From Camarhynchus parvulus (Eukaryota > Chordata > Aves > Passeriformes > Thraupidae), in NCBI RefSeq assembly GCF_901933205.1, contig NC_044573.1, positions 26,409,493 to 26,473,492 on the forward strand: 64,000 bases of DNA, written 5' to 3'. The translations under genes were made by a program, and so were the position numbers. This document shows positions 41,766 to 54,279 of this stretch, piece by piece. A model generated the notes under the pieces. The model saw only the letters and a program-made list of their open reading frames with translations, ran no database searches and had not been told where the DNA came from. Position 1 is the stretch's first letter; each line of letters starts with the position of its first letter.

Positions 41766-42350
41766 TGTAGGGAAAATGCAACAAACTGTGTGTGTTAAGT
41801 GAGTTCTGTACTCCCCTCTTGTACTGAATTTCAATATTCCTGTGCTCTTTCTGCAGATATATGTAAATGTGACATGTTCTTGTTTCACTTGGAGATGTTG
41901 GGCTGAGGTCAGGAGTATCTGGCTGGCTGGCTGCTCTCAGTGTAGGAGTTCAAGTGAGGTGACACAAGTGACCTGCTGTGTCCTGAAATGCCTACAAAGA
42001 GCTGTTGTCCCCCCAGGCAGGAAGGCCAGCGCTAGAACAGGGTACCTCTTCAGGAACAGAAATGACAGTGTCCCCAGTTCATACATGATTTAGGAAATAA
42101 CTGTGTGAGCTGTAAGCATTGTTTCAGTAGTTGTGTGTTGCTTGAGCTCTCTTATCCTCCAGAATCATTCAAGTGCTCTCTCTGGAGCATAAAAGAAAAA
42201 AAACCAAAAAACTAAATGTATACAATTTCAGTTCACCCGAAAGGATGAAAAATGTAGGAGCAAATTTTTTGCTTTCAAGTGTAAGATCTGTCGGATGCTG
42301 CCTTCAAATCATGCAGCACATGGCCACGATGGAGTCCTTATTCATAACTA

Positions 42351-42390
42351 TGGGTTATTATGCTTCTCAGCAATATGAAGTAATAACCCA
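42351..42390. repeat. 40-nt imperfect hairpin, 10-bp perfect outer stem
   Basis: TGGGTTATTA (42351-42360) pairs exactly with TAATAACCCA (42381-42390). Inside, CTTC and GAAG add four more pairs after a two-base bulge, leaving a loop of about ten. The total stem is shorter than that of a typical microRNA precursor. Confidence 0.8.
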
Positions 42391-44810
42391 GCCTGTAACT
42401 CGCTGGAGCTTTCTAAGGCTCTCTACACTCTGTAATTAATGTGTTGGTCATGATGAAGGATTTATTAACACTGAATTGAGGTAAATGTGGATGTAAATGT
42501 GCTGATGCCAATCCTTGAGTACCTCCGGGCTTTTTCTGTACACAACTACCCTAAGAACTTGTTTGAACACTAACTGAATTTTTCCCCAGATAATCAGCTT
42601 TCCCAGCATTCCTCTTTATCAGGGCAGCACACACCAGTGTTTCAGAAAGAAGAACTACCTAAAATTAAAAGCACTTTCATTAGTGTGTTTTTATATGAAA
42701 TAGGAATATTTATTTATAAAATGTGACTTCATTGGTGGTTGTGTGATTCAGTGCAGCCTTGGCAGAGTAATGAGAAGTTATATTTACACTGATGAAAATG
42801 TTGCATGGTCAGTGGTTAACATGTTAAAAGTCATCATTCTCCCAATTTAACTTACTATGTTATTTCTGAGTGGCAGCAGCCAAATAAAATTCCCCTCCCC
42901 CCTATTTTTTTTTTAAGCAAAACTAGATGTGGAGCATTTTGATTTAAGTATGTAAAGATCATCTTATTACAACTCTGAATAGTTAAAAGTTAAATTGGTG
43001 CTTTAGCTGTGGTCCATGGAAGAGGGCAAGACCTTGTACCCTCACCTGGCATATTCACACCTAAGCATAGGAATATACTGATCACATGGTCCTCTCCACA
43101 TAAGCTGCCTGTTGCAGCAGTCCACTACAGAGAAGTTACAGTTTGCTTCTGGCCCAAGTGAGCAAAAAACTATTTCCATCACCTTCAGTAAAAATAGGAA
43201 GTGAGGAGTGAATTGTGCAGGTTTGTCTGGAGTCCCAGTGTCTCCAGGGACTGCTGCCCAAGCCACGCCACCTGACCAGTGCTCCTGGCCAGGTTTGAGC
43301 CCTGGACTGCATCCACACTGTCTCTGCTCTGCCTGCTCTAGTTTCTAAAACTGAACATGAGCTCCAATGGGATTTTAGTCGGTGGCCTCCTGCCCTCTTT
43401 GCACTTTTTCTTGCTGGATCTAGGCAGATCAACAGTCATGAAATGCATAAATAAGCAGGATGTCTTCCCCGCAGGAAAAGGCAGTGGGCCGGGGTGGAGA
43501 GGAGCGGAGCTGAGGGAGATGAGAAGCAGGAAGGAGAGTTGGTTCCCAGGCTTCTGGCATTCGGACCGAGGGAGTCCACCCTGCCATCTGCCCAGCTTAT
43601 GTATTGTGCTAAGGGCTCTGTCGTATAGGAGAGCCTTTGACAAGGTTTCCAGCTGTGGAAGGATGAGTAAAGGCTGTGGGAATAGGATATGAGCCACATG
43701 GTCTTGCCAACAGTAGAATGCTTTTTAAATTTCTCCTGGGTTTGGAACATAAAAAAGTCCTTAGTTGGCTGATGCGTGGGAGTTGGGTCTGTGGGGGGGC
43801 AGTGCTGGGCAGTTAATATTTAGAAGGATAGACCAGCACCATTGACCTTATTTGGGGAATGACAAGGTACTTCCAGGGGGAGTTCTTGGTAGAGAGGTCA
43901 GCATTGTTTTTTTGCTTTGTGTTTATTTGGTGCAAGATTTTCTTGTTTAATGACCGTTTGTATAGTGCTGTATTGTGTAAATAAAGCTATGACCTTTACC
44001 TTCTGATAACAGTATAGGAGTGAGTTAATGTTAAATGAGAGTGAGCAGGGAGTGGGAATCTGCCAGGGTTAATGCCAAGTTTACATTCCTCTGAGGGCAG
44101 CCATGTTCCGGTACCCTCAATAGAAAGGGCAGCAGTACCTCTCAACAGATAATAGCAGTGAAATGTTACAGAACATATTTGTATTTATTTCTGGGTGAAT
44201 GTCACTGATTTTAGATGATTGATGTTTGTGTCTTTATTTTATAACAGGAAGAAATGTGTGTTATCTCTCAGCGTTTGATAAGAAGATTTTAACTCAGAGA
44301 AACATACACAAAATAAAAATCCAGTAGAGCTGTAGCACATGTGAAACTGAACTGATACAGAACAAACCCATTAGTTTTCCTAAACTGCTGAGACACAGAG
44401 CTGTTTCTGCAGAATCAGTTACACTAGCTCCGAACAAAATCATACTCTGGAAACGATTTTCTAACTTGTCTTCTAACAGAAGGAAGAGAATGCCTTCCGT
44501 GTCACAATGCATTAAAAATCTAAAGATGCTTCCTACATGTAATTCTGCTAACAGACAAAACTTAGGATTGAATTTTACTGTGCCCTTCAATCATGCTTAT
44601 CTTTGAACAATGAAAAATATTTCTATAACCCAGTTGCAGTGGTGTTGAAACTATGTCGCATTAGGGGTGAGGCTTTGTCCTTTTCATCCTATTGAATACA
44701 TCTACTAAAGTTTCATAATAATGGAGAGAAGTGCACAGCAAATGTGGTTCTGAGGTGGTAGGCTTTTAACAAAGCTTTTGTTGTGCTCTTGAGATGCTTC
44801 ACGCAACAAA

Positions 44811-45436
44811 GAATCACTGAATAATGGAACTGTAGAATCACTTGGGTTGGAAGGAGGCTTAAAGATCATCTAGTTTCAAACCCTGCCATAGGCAGGGACA
44901 CCTCCCACTAGACCAGGTTGCTCAGAGCCCCATCCAACCTGGCCGTAAACACTTCCAGGGATGAGGCATCCACAGCTTCATTGGGCAACCCAACCCAGTC
45001 AGTGACTCACTGCCTTCATGGTAAAGAATTTCTTCTTAATATCTAAAAATACTGGCAGTTTGAATCCATTCCCCCTTCTCCTGTCACTACATGCTCTTGT
45101 AAATACTCCTCCTCCATCTTTCTTGTAGGTTCCCTTCAGGTACTGGAAAGCCAGAGTCATGTCATTCTGAAACCTTCTCTTTTCCAGGCTGCACAGTCCC
45201 AATTTTCTCAGCCTTTCCTCACAGGAGAAGTGCTCCATGCCTCTAATTATCTTTGTGCCCTCCTCTGGGCTCTCTCCAAACAAGTCCATGTCTTCTGGAG
45301 ACCCAAGAGCTGGATGCAGCCCTGCAGGTGGGGTCTCACTAGAGGGGAGTAAAGGGACAAAATCCTCTCCCTGGTCCTGCTGCCTACAGTGCTTTGCATG
45401 CAGCCCAGGATACAATCCTCATTCTGGGCTGTAAAG
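44811..45436 (-). mobile_element. CR1 LINE copy, 5'-truncated, antisense to PRKCE
   Basis: The + strand runs from a decayed octamer tail (GAATCACTGAATAATGGAAC) through GGGTTGGAAGGAGGCTTAAA, GCAGGGACACCTCCCACTAG and AACACTTCCAGGGATGAGGC to CAGCCCAGGATACAATCCTC. This is the reverse complement of the CR1 3' untranslated region and the last part of ORF2. It is about 626 bp long, truncated within the ORF2 thumb region. It sits on the opposite strand to PRKCE, the orientation usually tolerated in introns. Confidence 0.93.
44999..45415 (-). pseudogene. CR1 ORF2 C-terminal remnant (retrotransposon protein)
   Basis: An open frame of 138 codons lies inside the CR1 copy. Its second half (about residues 50-125) follows the C-terminal part of CR1 ORF2, with HFSCEERLRKLGL, SLEKRRF, YLKG, RGNGFKL and DIKKKFFT in the right order. 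The first half is out of the element's frame: the expected LYSALVRPHLEYC wording appears only in another frame, so a frameshift lies between. There is no start codon context and the RT core is absent. It is a fossil, not a gene. Confidence 0.85.
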
Positions 45437-48400
45437 TTGGGAAGTAATGCAAAATGTTAGATGAAAATAAATAAGGAACTTTATTTAGTTGGGGAGTTTT
45501 TAATAGTAATGGCAAAAATGCTGAACAGCCTTAAAAGAGAATTTGAATTATGCCCTTCAGTAAAGACATTTGCATACAACTTCTATTTTTTTGGCCAGAA
45601 CCTTGCTACTTTTGGCTCAATGTTTACATTTATTCTCTTTGCCCATCTTCCCACTCTCTCTTTTATCCACCTCTTTGTTATATAAGAGCTTTTCACTTAG
45701 ACGCTGCTGCAGCTAACATTCCTGCATGAGGTCGCTGCTCAAAGGCTGATTTTGATTGTGAGGCTGTTCATATGCATATCTGCAACTTCTTGAATGAGTT
45801 GGGACCTTGGTTTGACTTCTTAGATAGAAAACATGTTTATTTTAAAAGAGCAAATCCTCACATTTGAGAAGGCACCGTTATTAAAAACCATATGTTCTTT
45901 TGCTTTACACTGCAAAAGGCAGTGGAAAATGAAAATTTAGCCAAACCGAAAGCTGACATAACTGAGTTATCACTGAATCCTTGGAGAATTTTAAAAATGT
46001 CCGTTTAGCTGACAGCTTGTACTCCAATGGAAGAAAACAGAAATAATACTGTTCACTAGGAGGTTAACTAAATAGGTCTAAAAAACTAAAACAGAGAAAA
46101 TACAGCCAGGAAGAGCACTAGCATTTTGGAAAGTGCATCAAAGTCTCTATTGCTACCAGAATAAATAGAGGTAGGATTACATCAGAAAGACCTTGGACAG
46201 GCAAGGTGCAGTCTAACCAAGGGAATCAGAAAGTGGAACAAAATGGCTCTGGTGGCCCTGAGAGTGCTAAAATGAGCAGAAAGGGGAGGGGTAACAAGGC
46301 CAGAGTGATAATAAATCCCTTCTTGTGCCAAGAGAATGTGCAGTAATGCATGCCCCTCTTCTTGGCTACCACTGTGTCACAGAGCCTGAACAAGCAGCTC
46401 CCCAGAGCAGCAGACAGTAGGAGAAATAATCACAAGTAGGAGTCTTCCTCATCTCAGCAGCATTGAGTACATGTGGAGGAGGCAGATGTGGAGCAGGAAT
46501 AGCAGGGTTGCCAAGGGCAGCTTTTACCAAGATGGGAGATTGTGTAGTTTTTGCACTATTATATCTCCAGCAATGAATAGCTCCAGGGACAGGCAATTTA
46601 CTCCACCACCAAGTTGAGTTTTTGTCCCCCAAGACCACTTATGATGGGGGTACAATATTTTAGATTTAAAAACATTTCTACAGTAACATCCAGCTTTTGA
46701 GAAGAGAGGCTTATGAGAAGCCCAAGCAGCACTTCTCACAATGTACATACCCCATGGGTCTCCACTTCTTGCTTCCTGCTTAAAGAATTTCTTTCCAGTA
46801 GTCAGTCTTACAGAACAGCAGAGAGAGACTGCACATTAACAGGAGAGGCCAGAAATAATGGTGGTACTGATATATGTGGGCTTTTTTCCTCCAAGCTGCC
46901 ATTTCCTTCTCCTGATGTATGGAAGACACAGAAAATGTCACTCTGCCAAACACTACATGCAGTTGTGTGCATTTTTTTTAATGTAGCTTTGACAGTGGCA
47001 GGCATAAAAGTATTCTTCACAAGGTATTCCTGTATTAAAGCATGTGATTGCCCCTTCAAAGGAAGGGAAGGATGGGATGGCAGCAGTAGATTGCCAGTAT
47101 AGCAGTCACTATGGGTGCACTTTAGTATGAAACTGAGTAATACAGAAGCAGCGCCTAAAAATTAACTGAAGAAGACTTCGTCACTAATAACCTGAACGGA
47201 GAAACTTTATATGTTCAAAACGTGGAATATAAAGTATGAAATTAAATGGTCACAAATAAACATTATAGCACTTCACCAGGTATTTACTTGATTTGATCCA
47301 AGGGAGATCCTGTGGTCTACTAAGACCCATTTTAAAAAATGCCTAAATATACTCTAACACAAATAATGAGTCAGATGGAATTGCTATGGTCAGTTAAGTG
47401 CATAATGGATATTTAAAATCTTTCAAACATCAATAAATCTGAAAGAGCTCTAACAGAGTACTTGTAGAACAAAAATAATTGGCACTTAAGAAACTGCCTG
47501 AGTGTATATCTGTGTAAACTTAACTACTAGTGAGAGGACAGCAAGTGTTTATGGTACTGTATACTGAGGATATAAAAGGAATACCAAATGCCTGCCAGTT
47601 CATTTGCTGATAATCTGTAATGGGTCCAGAGAGGCCATAACTATTATCAAGAAGCTCTGATTCTCATTTTTAAGGAAGTCTTTAAATGTCTGCTAGCATA
47701 AAAGGATCCTCAGGTTGTGCATGAAGAAAGTAGACAGCAGCTCAGGAGCATATATACCTTGCACAAGGCTAAAGGTATCTGCTGTAAGCTTGTTGAAGCT
47801 GCCTCTGCTAAAACCCTGTAAATTAATTTCCATTGGCACTGAGTGAGAAACACCCCAAGCAGAGGGGAAAGAAACCCTTAAGACAGCAGTGGTTTTTAGG
47901 CAGGTTCTCTTTTCACCTTTTGAAAATGCACGAAAGAAAAAGAAGGAAATATTTTGCCAGCTCCAGATCAGAGCTAGTGGTGTGTTTGCACGCAAAGTAG
48001 GACGAAAGTTTGTGGTTTCTGTGGATTTCCTAAGAGGAAGATTTCACCATAATTTTTAAAACATCTGAAGATTGAGTAGTTGTTTTGTCCATGAGCAAGA
48101 GGGCTTGAAGAAATTTTGAAACAGCATCCTGAAAATTCTCTGTGTAGTAATAACAACAAAACATTAACTGGTATTAGTGAGCTATAGCTTATAAAGCCAG
48201 AGACAATTCAATGACAAATCTGGTATAAATCATTACCACTACAGACTTCTCTCCCCTGGCCCAGATATGTGTGCTCTTAGTTAGGGCAAAGTAATAGAAA
48301 CCAAATCCAAGACAGATTACACTAAAATGAGAAATTGTGCCCATAGTACATATAATAATAGGTTTGGTTTTTACACACCTTATGTAATAGAATCCATTTA

Positions 48401-49462
48401 AAAAGCAGTCAAACGTAGTTATGTTTGCCTAATTACAGCATCAGAATTATGGAGCTAGGAAGATAGCAGAAGGATTTGTGACTGAGGCTGAGTGGCAGTA
48501 AAGGATGAAAGGGTGGAATGCTATCATTGCTAATGGAGTATTTTGTGTCATCATTTAATGAGTCTGAGTTGAGAATCACAGTGCCCCTTAATATTTTTTT
48601 TGCTACACTAGCAAATCTTAATACTATACAATACTATAAACTGGCTACAGAGACTAAAAACTGGTGCCCTTATTTATTTCCGGGTTGGGCAATGGTGAGT
48701 TTAATATATCATATTAGAGATATAATACAGCTTCTGCAACTTCTCTCCCATTCTGTTTGAAAAGCATTTGGATAATCTTTCTCAGAGGTTTGTTTGTTCA
48801 TGTGTTTTTATTTGGAATTCAAAATGTGATAATAGATAATAAAAGTATGTTTTAAATATGACTATGACATGACATGGGAGTAGAGAAGCCACCATCTGGT
48901 GTATAAGTGACTGTTTCTTTAAAAATTTCTGATTTATGCTAAAACCTCTTTCTGACACCAGAAGAAGAAAAGCAATTTTACAATGGAATTAAATTGTTCT
49001 CAGTGTGCTCAATTTAAGGCTGTCAGAAGGATGCAAAGAGACTTTATTGTGCATTATAATTTAATTAGACTTTATATGTAAGCTGTATAATTAGGTTCAT
49101 TGCTAGTCTTTGCCCACATAACTATCCAGGAGCTTTATGGGATAATTTCTGGTCTTGTCAGAACATAAAGTCTGGTTAGCAGGTCTTGGAAGAGGCTGGG
49201 CATGCAGAAGTTACAAAGATAATTCCTCAGGCCCAAAATAGTTTTTTCATGTTCACAAAATTGTTCAAGAACAGCCTACACTGACCAATAGTTAATATTA
49301 TAATCCGACTGAAGTTAATATTTACGTGCAGTGACTACCCATTAAGTACCAAATGTTAGAGATTAAAATCACATTTTAGCTTCTCAAATTTTTATTCAGA
49401 AGTGCCTCTCTTGCATTTGGGCTGGACTGTTGGCTTCTCTTGGTAGTCTGTCTTCACAGCTG

Positions 49463-49490
49463 AAGGTAAATTGCAGTAGCAATTTACCTT
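49463..49490. repeat. perfect 12-bp inverted repeat (hairpin), 4-nt loop
   Basis: AAGGTAAATTGC (49463-49474) and GCAATTTACCTT (49479-49490) are exact reverse complements around AGTA. Pairing does not continue outward, so this is too short for a microRNA precursor. It lies about 65 bp upstream of the tandem AP-1 motif. Confidence 0.9.
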
Positions 49491-49554
49491 GATGTTGGCA
49501 AAAGTGAGTACACTGTAAATTTCCTAAGTCATGCCATGTTTTATTTCACATGAA

Positions 49555-49568
49555 TGACTCATGACTCA
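49555..49568 (+). promoter_or_regulatory. two abutting AP-1 (TRE) sites
   Basis: TGACTCATGACTCA is two perfect 7-bp AP-1 sites with no gap. With flanks, each is the favoured 9-mer ATGACTCAT, the two sharing two bases (49554-49569). The motif is the classic phorbol-ester response element bound by FOS/JUN dimers downstream of PKC. Binding and function here are inferred from the motif only. Confidence 0.5.
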
Positions 49569-51838
49569 TCTTTTCATTGCATTCATATTAATTAAAAATC
49601 TCGAGGTGCCTTGTATAAGTAGATTTTAAGTGGTGACATTATAAGTTGGCACTACAGCTAAAGTAGCTTTCCCAAGTACATTTTCTGGAGGAGATGAGGG
49701 AAGGCTGCAGGAGCTACATTGGAAACAATGCTGGAGCTGAAACTTCCTGCACATGAAAAGATTGTCTAGAAATGTTTGTGGAGCTTCCTGGCAGAGGCTG
49801 GGGGCAAAAGTAATTTGATTTTGCTACACAATTGTAATTTTAAAATAGTATCTTATAAAATATAGTTCTGTGCATTAACATACATAGCCCTTTTAAATTA
49901 TATATCAGAGAAAGTATTGAATTTTGAACCATCAGATTCTATGACCTCTGTCTGGAAGCAGTATTAGGAGTTTATTTCATGCATAGATCAACATACAAGG
50001 GCAAGCAACTCCCATTTTTTCAGGTGTCTTCTTCATGCTTTACTGACAAATAATATTCTTCTTAATTTTGCCAGAATCTCTCCACTGCAGTGATCCTCCA
50101 TCAAATATAATAGAAAATTGTTAACTCTACAGAATTTTGGAACAGACAAATCTCTTTGTATAATAGAATGCATTTAGAAAATTAAAGGACAAAATAAATT
50201 TCACTCACAGTTTTTACAAGAATTTCTGCAGAAATCTGTTAAACTGCTGTTTACTGCTGCTGTTTTGATCCCAAATAAACACAAGGAGGTTAGAAAAGGC
50301 TTTAAATGAAGAGCCTACATATCCTTCCCATGTTCAGACCACATGATAGGTTAAAAACATGTTAAGGCATGTGAACTATGCTACTGAAATCAGAATAGAA
50401 GCAAAAATTACTAAAATCTTTCTTCTACTTATTCCATATAAGTAAACATTTTGTTGGAAACAACATTCTCAGTGTGTTACATCATTTCATTTATGCTATC
50501 TAATTTATTTAGTCCTTTCTGTGTAGTATTACAGACACCACTCTGTGGAAATGCTTTCCATAAAAAGACCAGAGTGAGGTTGGAAAAAATCAGTGTCTGT
50601 ACCAAAGTTCACTGCAGAGTTTTTCTGTTCTGAATAAGCATTTTTCTCCATGGAAACATGATATGGAGCTTAACAGGAGTCTGCTTACTGCTGGGAGCTG
50701 TGTTTGTTCCCTGCTAAGGACACCCTTGGGAGCATAGGGAAGAGGATTCTTTTCAATTGGTTTCTTTTATAAAAAGAAACATTTTATGTAAAAGCCTTCA
50801 GCAACCCTTCTCCTTTACGCTTTCTGGGCTTCATAAAGGTGCAGAGGACATTGGCTACTACGGAAAAGTCACTGAAATGTTGGCTTGTGCTGATGCATCA
50901 ATGGTTTCCTCAGGATTTGCTCCCAGTCACCTGTGTTTGGCCATTTTATTATATGTGCTGTGTTGTGGTTGCCAGACTAATATATATATATTTTTAACAT
51001 CTTCCTTACATTTTGTGGAGTGTGTACATAGTGTTTGTTCAAAGGAATGAAAGAAAAAGAAGACCAAGTCAAGTTATAGCACAGGTTCCCTGAATTGCTA
51101 TGTTTTCACTTTTCCCCTGAATCTAATAGTGGTTCTATTTGTTCCAGATAGAAGCACAAAATAGGCATTATTAAGGACGTAAAAGATTAGTGCTAACTTT
51201 TACCAGCAGATTGTAATATTTTACAAGCTTCATCTTTGCTGTATGTTCTCATCTTGGAGTATGCTGACAGTCTAGCTCCTTCCCTGAGAAATGGCCATTT
51301 CTTTTCATTAGTTTTCTTTTAATAAACAACCTTATTGGAATTAAGAAGATAATCTGTATTAGCACTGAGTAGTCTTCATTGCTTGTATCTGTGTTTAGAA
51401 GGTGGATAATAAGGTTGTTATCTTGGTCTTATTGTGGTGTTCAGGCAACCTGGACTTCTCATTTAAGTAACAGAACTGGACCAAAGCACGAGTTTTCTTT
51501 GTACCTGTTGGGAATCATAGAATGATAGTATATCAGGTGGGAAGGAGACCCAGGGATTGTCCAGTCCAAACTTTCTTGATAAAAGCACTGTCCAGACAAG
51601 ATGGCCCAGCACTTTCTCCAGCTGAATCTTAAGAGTGTCCGATACTGGGGGATCATGCACTTTACCAGGGACATAGTTTCAATGCCAGATATTTACCATT
51701 GTGAAAAATTTTCTTCTCATGTCTAATTGGAATCGCTTCAGGAATAGTGTATGTCTTCTTTTTTCTGTGTGATTCCTCCTAAAAAGTGAGTCTCTAACTT
51801 CTTTGTTCCTTTTAAATACTGGAACATGGTAATAAGGT

Positions 51839-54190
51839 CTACCTTGAGCCTTCTCTTCTGAAGGCTGAACAGCCCAATTCTCTCAGCCTTTCACCATATG
51901 GCAGGATTCTCAGTCCTTTGGTCATCTTTTCAGTGGCGCCCTTGTTAATGCAGCCCAGTGTCCTATTTGCTTTCTTTGCTGCGCATTGTTCACTCACACT
52001 GAGCTTGGTGTCTGCCAGGACCACCAGATCTCTTTCCACAGACCTGCTCCCTTGCTGGGTAGATACCAGTTTATGCTCCACTCCTGGATTATGTTTCCCC
52101 AGGTGCAAGATCTTACACTTGTTTTTTTGAGTCTTGTAATGTCAGCTCATTCTTCCAGCCTATCCAGGTCTTCCTGCAGGGTGGTTCTCTTTCCAATGTG
52201 TCCACTTCCCTACTCAGTTTGGTATTGGCATCACTCTTCATCAGGGTACACTTGATCCCATCATGCAGATCACTTGCGAAAATAGTAAACAGCCTTGAGA
52301 CCAGGATTGATCCCTGGGGGACCTCACTTGTGACAAGCTGCCAGTTCTAAAAGGAGCTATTTACCACCACTCTGGGTGTGGCCTGCCAGCCAGTTCCCCA
52401 TGAGCCACATGGACTCATCCAGGCTGTAGGATGTCAGTTTCTCTAGGAGGAAGCTGTGAGAAAGCATGTTCAAAGCCTTGGTGAAATGAAGGTTGATGAT
52501 GTCCACCACTCGCCCCACTCCAGCTGAGCAGATTACTTTGTCAATGAATGCCAGCAGGTTTGTCACATACAATTTGCCTTTGGCTAATCCATTATGGATT
52601 TTCACAATCATGTGCTTCATCTGACTTGTGACAGCCCCAGGAGGATTTGTTCCATAACTTTCCCAGGACCTGAAAGTTAAGACTGATGAGCCTGTTATTT
52701 TCTGGATCCTCCTTTTACCCCTTCTTGTAGATGGGGTTGACATTAGACTTCTTCCAGTCTTCTGGGATCTCCATGGCTTCTCAAAGGTTATGGAGAGGAG
52801 CTTTGCAGCGATGTCAGCCAGCTTCCTTGATACCCTCTGGTGGATGTTGTCAGGGCCCAGTGATTTGTACGGGTCAAGCTCCTATAATACTTTATACACC
52901 AACTCCTCCTTCACTGACAATGGGTGGGTGTTTTCATCAACATGAATTCTTGATCCCAAGCCCAGGCACCCAACAGTGTTGGTGAAGACAGAGGTGAAGA
53001 AAGTTTTGGGAAGTGCTGCATTTTCAGTGTTGTTGATGACTAATTAACCTCTCCTGTTTAACAATAGAACAGTTTTTACCTTCTATTTCTGCTTGTTCTT
53101 TAGGTACCTGAAGAACACTTTCTTGTGTTTTTTGATATCTCTGTCCAGTTTCAGCTCAGTCTGAATTTTTGCTTTTTAAACTCCATATCTGCACACCCTG
53201 GCAATGCCATTGTATTTCTTAAAGGATATTAATCTGCTTTTCCATCTCTGGCACATATCTCTTTTGGTTTCTGAGCAGACTGAGAACCTCACAGTTAAGC
53301 CGAGGGAAATCTCTTGCTCTGCCAACTTTCCGTACTTTTAAAGGGGATGCACTGGTTTTGTATTTCCAGGAGAGCGTGCTTGAAACACCCTAGCTTAGTT
53401 CCTTTCTTGTCCATGGAAGCTTCCCAAGGAATCCCTCCTAACTGACCTCTGTGCAAGCTGAATTTTGCTCTTCTAAAATCTAAGACCTTTGTCTTAGTAC
53501 TAAGCTTCAGCGTGCTCAGCCAGATCCCAAAGTCCAACAGTATGGTGATCACTGCAGCCAAGGCTATCACTCATGAAGATACTACAAAGCAGGTTTACTT
53601 GGTAAACTACTTTGCAAGTAGCAACCCAACAGTGCCTCATTCCTGGCTGGCACATCTAATGTTTGCATGAGGAAGCGGTTCTCTGCTCATTCCAGGAACT
53701 TGATGGGTGATACATGAGCTGTTTAATTGTTTTTCCAACAAATGTATGGGTAATTGAAGTGATCCATGACAGTCAGGCTCTGTTGACCTAAAGCTTGCTT
53801 TTAATAACACAAATATTGCTTTTTTGGCCTTATTTTCTTGTTCGGGAGGTCAGTAGCGGGTGCCTACTCTATGATCCCCATTGGAGACAACCATTTTGTT
53901 CTTGACCCCCAGGAATTCAGTAGGGCTTCCACAATCACCATAGCTGCCTTCTATACATTCAAGCTTCTCCTTAACACAGAGCATGACACTTTCTCCGTCT
54001 CTTCCCTGCCTGTCTATTTGTGACAGCCTGTAGCCATCCATCATGGTCCTCCAGTCATGTGAGTTGTCTCACCATGTTTCAGTTATCCCTACTTTCTGAC
54101 TGGGCACAGAGCTCCAGTTCCTTGTGTTTGTTCCCCAGGCTGCATGCACTGGTAGATATACACTTGAGATGGTTGGTTGGTTGGTCTTTT
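51839..54190 (-). pseudogene. CR1 ORF2 remnant: endonuclease, reverse transcriptase, C-terminal part
   Basis: Read from high to low coordinates. Near 54170 the ORF2 start region is visible (LKCI, then LGNKHKELEL). At 53925-54040 the endonuclease segment DGYRL followed by VKEKLECIE appears. At 53400-53500 LDFRRAKFSLHRGQLGGIPW and FKHALLE follow. At 52357-52860 the RT segment runs from GPDNIH through LTNLLAFIDKV, and at 51850-52130 the segment HLGKHNP, ERDLVVLADTKLSVSEQCA, AAKKANRTLGCI ends in GERLRELG. Catalytic residues are gone: motif A reads HFTKALN instead of DFSKAFD, and the FADD box reads SDAN (52224-52235). Several stops and frame changes occur. The element cannot move. Confidence 0.87.
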
Positions 54191-54279
54191 GTTGCTCATC
54201 TAAGGAATGTTTGTCCTTACTCTGGTTGGCCTGGCTTATTCCCCACTTGAAATGGCATGAGTGTTGCCACTTTGGACTT

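Noticed and set aside
43338..43750. Overlapping 104-119 codon frames on both strands in a GC-richer patch
   Set aside because: Open on both strands at once, as happens in GC-rich DNA with few stops. Nothing recognisable in either translation.
43976..43990. AATAAAGC as an intronic polyadenylation signal
   Set aside because: AATAAA is frequent in this AT-rich intron. No exon or U/GU-rich element pairs with it convincingly.
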